Assembly: GCA_025093985.1 (NCBI GenBank)
Contig: JACAAK010000010.1
Location: 1,451,501 to 1,515,500 of the forward strand
DNA from: Calvatia gigantea
Lineage: Eukaryota > Basidiomycota > Agaricomycetes > Agaricales > Lycoperdaceae
Length of the DNA stretch: 64,000 bases
Direction: 5' to 3'
Of this stretch, positions 1 through 9,735 are shown piece after piece (position 1 is the first letter of the stretch; each line of letters starts with the position of its first letter). A model generated the notes under the pieces. It searched no databases and was not told the origin of the DNA. It saw only the letters and a program-made list of their open reading frames with translations. Both the position numbers and the translations under genes were made by a program.

Positions 1-378
1 TACTTCTGGTGGAGGAATTTCTTGCACATCATCTGTTGCCTCACTTACGCCTTCTAGTTTTGACAAGCTTTCAGGCTGGTCGGACTCAGCAACCTGAATA
101 AAATAAATCAAGCTATAGTTGTGAATCCCTGCATTCGTCTCACTCACACGGAACTTAGCAACCTTGCCAGCATCCGTCATTTTGTAGACGACCTCGACGC
201 CTTCGACTTCTTCCAGCTCGAGGACACCATCATCTCCTCCAAGTCCAGTTTCAAGGGGACGCTGGCTTTTCTGCCATGGTAGATGTTCCAACGTCCGTTC
301 TGTTCGCGGCTTCTTTCTTGCCTGAAGTGCAGTGTTCTTCTTTCGTTTAAGAGCCCTGTGTTTTTCGATAATTCCCAT
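1..378 (-). CDS. MAK5: MAK5/DDX24-like DEAD-box RNA helicase, N-terminal part (runs off window)
   Basis: Partial gene; only the N-terminal exons lie in the window. Exon 1 (148-378) starts MGIIEKHRALKRKK and gives 77 codons. A 54-nt intron (94-147, donor GTGAGT, acceptor TTCAG) follows, and exon 2 continues in phase 0 to the window edge. The basic start is followed by LEHLPWQKSQRP and then LEELEEVEGVEVVYK-like acidic sequence (seen: VLELEEVEGVEVVYK). I recall this 'LPW..., LEE-EGVEVV' N-terminal signature from fungal Mak5, a nucleolar ATP-dependent RNA helicase of 60S ribosome biogenesis. The helicase core (DEAD motif) is outside the window, so the call rests on the N-terminus only. Start codon choice is clear: there is one ATG, with the downstream exon in frame. 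Confidence 0.62.
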   Translation of the reverse strand, partial: MGIIEKHRALKRKKNTALQARKKPRTERTLEHLPWQKSQRPLETGLGGDDGVLELEEVEGVEVVYKMTDAGKVAKFRVSETNAGIHNYSLIYFIQVAESDQPESLSKLEGVSEATDDVQEIPPPEV

Positions 379-841
379 TATTGTGTTGTGGAAGATAGAG
401 GAGGATTGCAAAATTAGTGGATGGGTCCGGTATTATTTTTGGTTGCCGGGACGGAATATCTCACAATCTTTATTTATTTATATTTCAGTCAGGCAGGTGG
501 AATGGACGGAGGAGATTGTATACGAGCTCGGGATCCGCCTGATAACAGAGGATATAACTGTAAGTACTTATCTACCCCACCTATAGCGGGAACAAGACAA
601 GCAGGAATCGAGGTGGATGGTGTTTGACCTTTTCGAGCTAGCGTAATTGTCAACAGTCAGCGCTACGAACAGCAGCCGCAGGTTGCAACCTGCAAAGTTT
701 AACAGACTCAGCTAACAACAACCGCTTTCATTCCCTCCCGTTCATTGCGCTTGTATTTCAACTGTGAGTGTACAGGTGAGTACTAATTTATTCCCTATAA
801 AATTCTCTTCATTCTATTCCACCTTACTGTTTGTCATAGAC
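379..841. promoter_or_regulatory. Divergent intergenic region between MAK5-like and F-box genes
   Basis: Head-to-head spacer. A probable 5'-UTR intron of the F-box gene lies just before its ATG: donor GTGAGTACTAAT near 776 and acceptor GTCATAG ending at 838. Short reading frames here lack homology or coding character. No clear TATA box was seen. Confidence 0.4.
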
Positions 842-2317
842 ATGGTGACCACCTTCCAGAGCAAATTATGGAGATGGAGCAAAGACATCATACCCTCTCC
901 TACAAATCCATTGACTGTCTCTACGCGTTCCTCACTGCTGCGCACGTCTCTCAAGGATGGCATAAAACGCTGCAGCATCACATCCATTCGTCGAGCTTCA
1001 AAACCTCAGTCCAAACCTCCAAGGCTCTCAACAGACCTCCTTCCTCCGGAGCTCTGGCTCAAAATTCTCCGCTACGCCCTCAGATTAACGGGCGCACGAG
1101 CAGTTCACCTCAAAGACCCCTTCCAATCCGATTACCTTCAAGAAGATTACCCCAACATCCACCCGGGGTATTTTGAAGACCGCAGAGCATGTCGACGCGT
1201 CTGCCGAATCTTCAACACCCTCGTAACCGAAATCATGATGGAATATATCGTTCTGCACACCCAAGCCGAACTCGAGTGGACAGTCGCCGTCCTCGAAGCC
1301 GATTTTCTTACAGCGCAACACAAACGCCTTGGCGAATGGACAACGCGCATCGATTTCTGTATCAACGGGTACTATGATCCAGAATGGATGCCACGCCTTC
1401 TAGCGTTGACACCGAATCTCCTCATCTATAGCACCAACACCGGTCGCGCTGAACACCCTGAACATTCGATGAACCAGGTTATTTTACGTGCTCTTGTTGA
1501 TTTTCACGGCAAAACCCTTAAAAGGCTTGACTGGGCAGGTCTCAACGACGCACCAACCTACCCCGACCTACACTTCATCGCCAAAAACATTACCTTTCTC
1601 ACTACCCTTCACCTTCGCCATCCTTATAGTCTCCCATCTAGGGACGTCAGCCAACCAATGCTCGTCTTCCCATCTCTCAAATCCCTCTCTCTCGGACTTA
1701 TCCCACTGAACCCACCCCCAGATGTGCCAGAAGATAGATACTGCATCCTGTGGGATGTATTCCTAACGTACCTCGTGGGGCATCCACTCCAACTGTCCAA
1801 ACTCGAACGATTCGACATCGACATTTGTCCCATCCCCGATTTTTTCGCCATGTACGGCCACAAAATTCGTACATTCCGCACAACGTCGTGGTCAACTACT
1901 GACTGTCTTGAACCTGCGTTCGAACTTCTACCCAACCTCCAAACGTTCCTTTATGTCTACCACACCGCTCCAGACTGCTATATTCCACTACATCACCCTA
2001 CCCTTCAACGCATTGGTATCACACCTCTCATCGAGAACCACATTGAAGTCCCACGACAGGTGTATCAAAATTGTATAATCAAGCCTCTCGACGACCTCCT
2101 CGCAAATGTGGAGGATATGGACGCTAAGAAACTGAGAAACGTGCGCATCTGCGATCGTGGGGCCTACACTGGCGTTTTTGAAAATGACGAACATCTATTT
2201 TGGCACTGGCATAAAAGGTTACGGGACCATAAGAATGTGCAGCTGCAAAATAAACTTGGGAATTTGGACTTGAAATTTGCAAAGTGTGAGTCTCTTCTCT
2301 TCACTTCTGAGCCCTAG
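842..2317 (+). CDS. F-box domain protein
   Basis: Single long open frame of 491 codons from the ATG at 842, which sits three bases after a likely 5'-UTR intron acceptor. Around residues 60-75 is an F-box core (LPPELWLKILRYAL), then a RACRRVCRIFNTLV segment typical of the F-box helix in agaricomycete F-box/LRR-like proteins. The rest is Leu-rich with irregular repeats (LFPSLKSLSLG-type, LPNLQTFLY), as in the large expanded basidiomycete F-box families that act as SCF ubiquitin-ligase adaptors. The substrate cannot be inferred. The 3' end is uncertain: a GTGAGT donor at about 2287 and a CTTTAG acceptor ending at 2344 could splice to a Pro/Gly-rich tail ending at a TGA near 2470. The unspliced stop is used here. 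Confidence 0.75.
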   Translation: MVTTFQSKLWRWSKDIIPSPTNPLTVSTRSSLLRTSLKDGIKRCSITSIRRASKPQSKPPRLSTDLLPPELWLKILRYALRLTGARAVHLKDPFQSDYLQEDYPNIHPGYFEDRRACRRVCRIFNTLVTEIMMEYIVLHTQAELEWTVAVLEADFLTAQHKRLGEWTTRIDFCINGYYDPEWMPRLLALTPNLLIYSTNTGRAEHPEHSMNQVILRALVDFHGKTLKRLDWAGLNDAPTYPDLHFIAKNITFLTTLHLRHPYSLPSRDVSQPMLVFPSLKSLSLGLIPLNPPPDVPEDRYCILWDVFLTYLVGHPLQLSKLERFDIDICPIPDFFAMYGHKIRTFRTTSWSTTDCLEPAFELLPNLQTFLYVYHTAPDCYIPLHHPTLQRIGITPLIENHIEVPRQVYQNCIIKPLDDLLANVEDMDAKKLRNVRICDRGAYTGVFENDEHLFWHWHKRLRDHKNVQLQNKLGNLDLKFAKCESLLFTSEP

Positions 2318-2919
2318 AATCTTGATTGACACCCAGTCCTTTAGATGGTGACACGCCGCCGCCCAGACAGCCGGGCTGTGGCCCGGTTGTTGAGAGGGCC
2401 ATTCACAACGGGGCTACGCAGGAGAACACCGGGCCCTTCACTGCGAGCGCCTCCGACAACACGGGCCCTTGACCGCAGGGGTCGGACCACCGACCCTTTT
2501 GTCCCTCCCTCCCTGAGCTGTCCCTGTTCTTGAGCTTATCATCAGTCGGCAAACATTCATCTTTGTAGTTATCTTGGGCATTTCTTTGTGCTATACCCAT
2601 AGTATGTCACCAACCCCGCAATAGCATACCCGAGTTAATCTTTCAATGTTTATACACTCTATTATTATACGTGTATTTGTCTATTACATTATGTCCACCC
2701 TTGAACAATCCCCCAAACTGGGACAGCATGATGTAAACGATGGACGGCAATGTGAGCCGAGAAATTAAGGTGGGCATATGGGGTGAAAACAACGTCAAGT
2801 ATGTTGCGGCAAGAAACAGGCTGCGCAAATGCAAGGGTACCAGAACGCAGGGAATATGATGTTGGAGCCGAGAAACATGTTCGAGGATACGAGGACGTAA
2901 GACCAGGTAATAAAGCAAC
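2318..2919. other. Gene-free spacer between convergent genes
   Basis: Convergent 3' ends of the F-box gene and the MFS transporter. It includes a GC-rich stretch (about 2345-2530) that may be the alternative last exon of the F-box gene. I see no independent gene. Confidence 0.4.
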
Positions 2920-5900
2920 TCAGCGGATGAAGAAGGTTTGGAGAACGGAAAACGCGCAGAAAGCAGCACATGCAACGAAGCCAAGGTAATATCCGTTAGA
3001 ATCATCTTGAATGCTCATTGCCCAAACCTGCGGATGCACATCGAACCGAGTCAGATAAAAGCAAGGCGCTCCGACTGAATACTCACATATCCACCCAGAC
3101 TCGGACCAACGCACCGTGCCAAACTGACAATGCTCTGGGCTATGCCATTAGCATATCCCACCGCGCTCGGAGGTGTCACTGAATAAGATCTTGAGGACCG
3201 ATTGAGAGCGTGATAGGGATCTAAAGACGTACTGTAGTTCAACAGGATTGAAATTGCGGTATAAGCGAAGGTGCTGGCGCAGTATCGTATTGCTCTTTAT
3301 GGATAGTGAGTCAATGGAACCCCGGAAAAGTGGTGTCCACTTACGTGGTAAGAGCCAATGCTTTGGAATTTCAAGTTAAGAACAATAAGCACCGGCGATA
3401 TGTGGGAGACTCACCGGTCATAAGGATAAAGTTACCATCATTAGAGGAACTCGCGAAGACGCGGTATAGAACAACAGAAAGGTAGGAAGGAAGAAACAGA
3501 AGCGATCCAACACGGAACATGGCAAGATGAGAAAATCGCCCACGAGGGGGGCTTCATTTCTGTCAGTAACGCCCACGGCCATTGAATGGAAATAAACCCA
3601 CCCAAGGTTGCTGCGCGTGAAACACATCAATAAGCTTCGCGCTCGTCACTAAACGTAGAAGTCGACTCACGGATAAAGGTAAAACTGGTATGCAATTTGA
3701 GCTAGGCACATCAGGGCGACTATGGGGTTGAGCTTGCTGAGGGGTCATTGAGTAGCAGATAGTCTAGTGACGTACTCAGTTGGGCAAAATGTCCTGCGTT
3801 GAGGTTCAAGCCTCCCGAATCGTAATCCCTTGTTGGGGTGAGAATGCATGCGACCGTACTGTTGAGGTAGGACGTACGTTACGAGATAGGACATGAATAT
3901 TTGATCGTGAGTGGTGCTATGAAGCGCCAGCATTCCGTACTGGACAATGACGAACATCGGTATCTGGGAGGAAAGAGAGGTCTGTTTTTCTTCCAGGGCC
4001 TCGACGTCAGTATTGACGTCGGTGTCGTCCTCAGGGATAGGTGGAGATTCATCTGTAGTTGACACGAGACGTTGGGCCTCAAGGTATGCGGGAGGACTCT
4101 TTACACCGGAATGAGAGAATATGCTTGGGACATTATTAGACATACGACGCAGAGGAAGGTTGGATAGTGCGGTGGGTCGGGTACTGGATCCGCGAGAGGT
4201 GGATCGGCGTTGCGTAGCGAATGGGTCGGCGGCCGCACTGAAGGAGGCTGCTGCATGACCGGGATGATGCGAGGAGTGCCGCGTCGGCGACATGCCCGGT
4301 GTCGAGCGTCCATCACGACTCGTGGGTGTTGTGGAGGTTGTATCATTCATGTCGATCAAAGGTTCGCCGAAATCGAGGGAGCCCGCGGAATCGTCTGACC
4401 CTGGTTCTTCGCCCTCATCCGATTCGAATGGGTCCTCATTATCAACATTCAAAGCCGCAGCAACCCACAAATCGGCTATATTGGTTACGGCATTCTCATT
4501 GGCCATCAACAATCTCTGCGCAAAATTCAAGTCTGAAGTCTCGCCGCTGTCATCAGCGTCATGCTCACTGCCGCGTCTGCGCCGAAGTGAGCTGGCGAGG
4601 CTGCCCCTGCGCGTAGTCACGGCATTAACATTACGAGCAAGCCTTCGGCGGAAATTGCTGTTGTAACCATACGCAGATCCATTAACACGGCTTGTGCGAG
4701 AAGGGGTTCGTGGCCCGTCAGAATGTGTTTGGGGAGAACCCAAAGGAACAGCAGGTTGCACGACCTGTGAGAGCGATGGCTGAGCACGAGGACCCCGTGA
4801 GGTGAAATGTTTAGACATTTGTGAAATCCTGCGCCCCAAGGCCTGGACAAATGACCGTGGTTCTGGGTGTCCGGAAGCCGGGCTCGAAGGTATAGACTCT
4901 TCTTCAGGTATAGTTGGAGGGATGTCGAGCTTCTCTGGTGGAAGCCGAATTGCACCCTCCCTAGGCCCCCCATCCCGATCGAGAAAAAGTCCCAAGAGAG
5001 CACCTGTTCCAAGATGATATGTTTTAAAATTAATCGAAGACGGAGTCCAAGGAGACTCACCTATGAACATTATCACGGCAGCAATTGTACAAGGCAGTAG
5101 GTAAGGGTATGTAACGAAGAGCCGAACGTCGCCGAACACTTCAGGCCATTTAGTCGCGGGCCGTTCAACTGAAAATCGACGTAATTAGCATCTCGAGGTT
5201 GCACGCGGAAGAGTGCCGAGCATACACGAGCCACCGATAATAGCCCCCGCAACACCACCAAAACCCCAGCAGAAACTAGAATGAAGGTGAAATGGGCGCA
5301 TACATGGGAAAAACTAAAGAACTGACCCCAAGATGGCATATGCTCTCCCCTCATTAGTGGAGTCCGTAATGAACGCAACTGATCCACGCGCAACCCCAAC
5401 CGCGCCTGCGAATACACCCTGTGCGAGCCGGATAACAATTGCTTGCTGCAAAGTCGTCGACGTCCCGAAAATGAAACAAGTGACTGCACTGCCTAATAGT
5501 GACAGCACCAGCACCACACGTCGACCATGCTTCTCGGCGACAGTAGCCTGAAAGGAGGGTGTATGCGTTCTTGTGACATGGAAATAAAACGGAATAATGC
5601 TTACCCATAGCAGTGAAGTAAGAAACTGGGTTAGGAAGAACGTCGATACTGGATACGACTCAGCTTCGAGAAACTCTGTATATCAAGTGAGAGTTCTGAC
5701 CTAGAATTCCCGTCCAAAAGGCAACCTCAGCATCATCAGACATCCCCCCAAATCCTATCGAGCCATTAATAGCATATTCTAGAAGAAAAACGCTACGCAT
5801 ACCTTTGACCATGAAAAGCAGAAAAGGGGTGGATACATTGGCGGAAAGGAACTCTCCTAACATTGTCTGGGAATGGATGAGCAAATGGCAATAGATACGT

Positions 5901-6244
5901 GGGGATACGAGGGACGTACGACGGACAAAACAACCATGGGCAACACAGGTAATCGTGTAGTGTACGTCTCCCCAGATGGCTGCATGACTGTTGGAACAGG
6001 GGGCCGACTAGGTGTGCCTGGGACCGATCTCGAAGGTGCCATCTCCCTCTGCATCTCTGCGTCTTGAAAGCAGAGAAATGGGCCCCTTGGGTAGACCAGC
6101 AAAGGAAATACGCCCTAAAATTCGACGAACGACGTTGGGCTCACTTGAACCAGAAGACTCATTGTCCGCGGTTAGAGCAGCAGGATCCTGTATGCCAAAG
6201 GTGCGCACAAGACGCGACGACTGACGAGTGCCAGGGCTGGCCAT
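2920..6244 (-). CDS. MFS transporter (ZIFL/drug-H+ antiporter-like), 17 exons
   Basis: Conceptual splicing from ATG 6244 to TGA 2920 gives an intact protein of roughly 840 residues. Visible landmarks in order: LPVLPMVVLSV (TM1), MLGEFLSANVSTPFLLF, the MFS signature region TVAEKHGRRVVLVLSLLG, ARGSVAFITDSTNEGRAYA, GFCWGFGGVAGAIIGGS, FVTYPYLLPCTIAAVIMF and LDRDGGPREGAIRLPPE. A long Ser/Arg-rich cytosolic loop between TM6 and TM7 follows. Then come SYLVTDYDSGGLNLNAGHF, FYLYPNLGPPRGRFSHLAMF, LLNYMTPPSAVGYANGIAQ and a final ACAAFCAFSVLQTFFIR. This layout is that of basidiomycete zinc-induced-facilitator-like transporters of the plasma or vacuolar membrane; the substrate is unknown. Splicing needs a 9-nt exon (3602-3610) and a 16-nt exon (3345-3360). 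Exon 1-2 joining (intron 55 nt in the N-terminus) is the least certain part. Confidence 0.85.
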
Positions 6245-7975
6245 AAATTAACACGGCTGCACGGTTCGGCGAAATCTATAACAACAGAATGATGATACAG
6301 AAGTCGGTTACAGTGAAGGAGATGTCAGGAATCTGCAATGATGTCTGCGCATTCGGTGCCAATTCCATCTAGTTGTGTGCTCCTGCTTGTCCCTGTGACT
6401 TGTGACTAATATTGGCGCTCACCTTTGGGGCTTTGAGTGAACTGCACGTCACCTCGATGGACGCTATGAATTCGCTAAATTACATCCACAAGCCTATGCT
6501 CCTAGGGTTGTTGAGCGCTCCGATAGCTTTCTGCTTTCTCAGGTGTCCCGGTAAAAACTCTATACTTGATCGCTATCGTCACGGCTTAAGCACTGCAAAG
6601 ATCTTGTTTCCACCTGGGCGGGGTGGCTTCCAAAATCCTGACAATGATTGCGGACCCAATTGTCCGGGGAGAAGTCGATTGGTTGTCAGTGTTCTCTTCA
6701 CTTGCCATCCGGTCGAGACGGAATTTTCATTAAACATAAACTCCTTCACCCGTAGTGGATCTTTCCAGCAGATTACCTTAGAGTCCATGACTGTCATGCA
6801 AGCGCTTTTAACTTGAACTTCCCTACGTGTGAAGCCCGCCTCTTAGACCGATCATTGCCAAAATAACCCAACCCATCATGCATCATGGCTGCGGCAAGGC
6901 ATGCATTATGTACGAGATGCATTCTCGGGGAACAAATTCTTTTGACGAGGACGGACGAAAGTGGGAATAGGAAACCATCACCTGGGCTCGGGTTAAAAAT
7001 GGCAAAATTTTCCAGTCAAGGCTCCATTCTATTCACCGCCCGGCGCCCGTAGGTGAGTGGTTTGGACAACACCCAAGCTCCAGAAAACAGAATCTACAAT
7101 CTAATTTGGCCTGAGCGTCTCGAGCTCAGCTCGGCGAACCCCGTATTCGAGTCATTCGGCTCGTTGCAATGTGTGTTGTTAAGCTAATGATGTCTGCCAC
7201 CAGGTCTCAGTTGGGCCGTCCTTGCGCAGCCTACGTAGCCGGTCCTTCTGTAATATTTAGCCCTCTATATCTATTAGCATTTTCTGGAAAAACGATCCGA
7301 AGGCGGGAGAGGTTACTGCACCCACACCCTCATATGGTTGTTCATGGGTACACCACACCCGACGTTGGACGTGCTTGAATTGTTCGAAGGCAGCATGGTA
7401 AAATAAAGCCTTGAAACGCGAGGCTCAATGATGTTAACTCCAAATAATCCATGTTTCCCACGAAGCAATGCGTTTGACTGATGCTCACTTCTCCCGCCCG
7501 ACAGACTGACATGACTACGAATGACAGTGATACACCGGACAAACAAGTGATTGCAGTGGCAATGTCGCCCACTGTTGGATCCGCTATGTTGCAAGTTATG
7601 GATATCGCAATGGGGACTCGGCTCGCGTCCGGTCGCAACACCTCACAGCCATACATCTGGATCAACGTCGAGAATCTCGGATCGGTCACTTTCTTGTAAT
7701 ACGTATAGGACTTGACTCGTGTAGAATCTCCGATCCGTCTCCGTGCCTTCACCATCTACGCGAGGGGCGCGAAGGTTGAAACCTTCTTTGGGTCTGCCAG
7801 AATGCGGTGGCTCATTAAACAGCATCAGCATTGCAGTTGAACCAATCTCATATGCTCCTATAAAAACGTGTCTTCACCGCCAATCCCATTCTCTATCCCC
7901 TCCCCAGGCTTCCCCCCACCTTCAGGGCACCCTACCTTCCTTTCTTTTATCTTCCTACCTTAATACTCACCACCA
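6245..7975. other. Intergenic region upstream of terpene synthase
   Basis: About 1.7 kb between divergent genes. Several short frames occur, the longest 134 codons at 6412-6816, but none shows a family motif, splice continuity or plausible codon use. A pyrimidine-rich tract (about 7885-7975) directly precedes the terpene synthase ATG and is a typical fungal core promoter. Confidence 0.4.
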
Positions 7976-9735
7976 ATGGCGCCTACAACCACTTCCGCGC
8001 CTTCGAAATTCTTCACTCTTCCTGACCTCGTATCTCATTGTGATTTCAAACTACGGGTCAGTCGTCACCGGAAGCAAGTTACGGTGGAGACAAAAAAGTG
8101 GCTCTTCCAAGGAGACAATCTCGTTGGGGAGAAGCGTCATGCGTACCATGGCCTTAACGCGGGCCTACTCACGGCTATGACTTACCCAGATGCCGCGTGC
8201 CCTCAGTTAAAGCTCTGCAATGACTTCCTCACCTTCTTGTTCCACCTCGACAACCTCTCTGATGACATGGACAACCGCGGAACACGCAGCATTGCCGACG
8301 TTGTATTAAACTCTCTATACCACCCCTACACCTACCGCTGCCCCGCACGCATCGGAAGAATGACGCGAGAGTACGTGTAATTGTTCGCTAAACGCCACCT
8401 TAGCTGATACTGACTTTTTCTAGTCTCTATAGGCGAATGCTTCTAACAGCGTCTCCTGGAACTCAACAGCGTTTCATTGAGACAATGGATTTCTTTTTCC
8501 AAAGTATCACGGAACAAGCTGTGGATCGCGCCGCTGGCTTGGTACCCGACCTCGAGTCCTACATTGCTCTGAGGCGGGATACTTCTGGATGCAAGCCATG
8601 CTGGGCATTGATTGAATGTGAGTCCCATTCTCAAGTTATTGCGACGCCCGTTCTCACTCCGCCGACAGACGCCAATAACCTCCATATACCTGATGAGGTC
8701 ATGGACTACCCCACAATTCGTGCCCTCGGAGAGGCTACCAATGACCTTGTAACATGGTCTAATGTAAGTCAGCAGAACTCCATGACTGGTATCTCAGACT
8801 GATTTTTCGACGCTATTTAGGATATCTTTTCATATAACGTGGAGCAATCCAAGGGTGACACCCACAATATGATAGTGGTCGTGATGTGCCAGAAGGGCCT
8901 TGACCTCCAGTCCGCTGTAGATTTTGTCGGAGATATGTGCAAGGCCTCTATCGACCGTTTCAAGACGGAAAGAGACAATCTTCCCTCCTGGGGACCGGAA
9001 ATTGATCGCCAGGTGAAGATGTATGTGAACGGGCTTGCGGACTGGATCGTTGGATCTCTTCACTGGTCTTTCGAGTCAACCAGGTACTTCAATACCAACG
9101 GCCGCAAAATCAAAGCCACCCGTATTGTTGAGCTACTTCCCCTTCGGCAAGAAGCTAGGGTGAGTATACCCATCTCTTGTAACCACAACGCCGTTGGTCT
9201 GACTCCCACCAAGCCAAGGGCACTCTCCATCAGATCCCGGCCTATTCTCTCACCAATCACAATCCCAACTGCGGTGCAGAATTCAACCCCGTCCACCCCA
9301 ACAGATTCAGGACCGGTCACGCCTCTCGATGGCGCCAATTACATCCCCCTACTCAAAGTTCCTACACCGAAGGAATCTGCTCCCCGCTCACCACACCCCA
9401 TCCTCCATATCGCCACCAACGTCGTGGCCACACCCATTAGAACAACCACCCCAACTCTCAAAGAATCACTCCCTAGTTCGGCAGTTGAAAGCCCGTCAAT
9501 ACAATCAGGCTGGGTTGACTTGCAACCTCTCTCCCCAGAAATTCTCTCTCCAGTGGTCGGCCTCGCGAATCACAGGATCGTCAGGAACGGACCATTCGCC
9601 GAGCCGTTCAACCTCTACTCATTAACCATCTGGGTATTTGTTGTCTTGATCTACCAACCCGCTATGGCGCTCCTCGGATTTTTCGTCAATCAAAACTTGC
9701 ATTTGCAACCATTTTGTCATTACGAGTATATGTGA
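7976..9735 (+). CDS. Sesquiterpene synthase (class I terpene cyclase) with C-terminal extension
   Basis: Four exons: 7976-8370, 8424-8617, 8669-8763 and 8821-9735, giving 532 residues. The catalytic part (residues 1 to about 330) has the Asp-rich metal motif DNLSDDMD near residue 92. It also has ETMDFFFQSITEQAVDRA, the IALRRDTSGCKPCWALIEYANNL-type helix, and the NSE triad motif NDIFSYNVEQSKGD, completed by the exon 3/4 junction. The helix ends with GSLHWSFESTRYF. This matches basidiomycete sesquiterpene synthases of the Cop/Omp group, which cyclise farnesyl diphosphate; the product cannot be read from sequence. After LLPLRQEAR the frame stays open for about 190 codons of Pro/Ser/Thr-rich sequence, then a hydrophobic segment LTIWVFVVLIYQPAMALLGF near the C-terminus. 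Relatives are about 330-400 residues long, so this tail is unusual. A GTGAGT at the start of the tail could instead be an intron donor. No P450 or other tailoring gene adjoins. Confidence 0.88.

Noticed and set aside
6412..6816. 134-codon plus-strand frame upstream of the terpene synthase
   Set aside because: No signal, domain or splice context; composition like the surrounding non-coding DNA.
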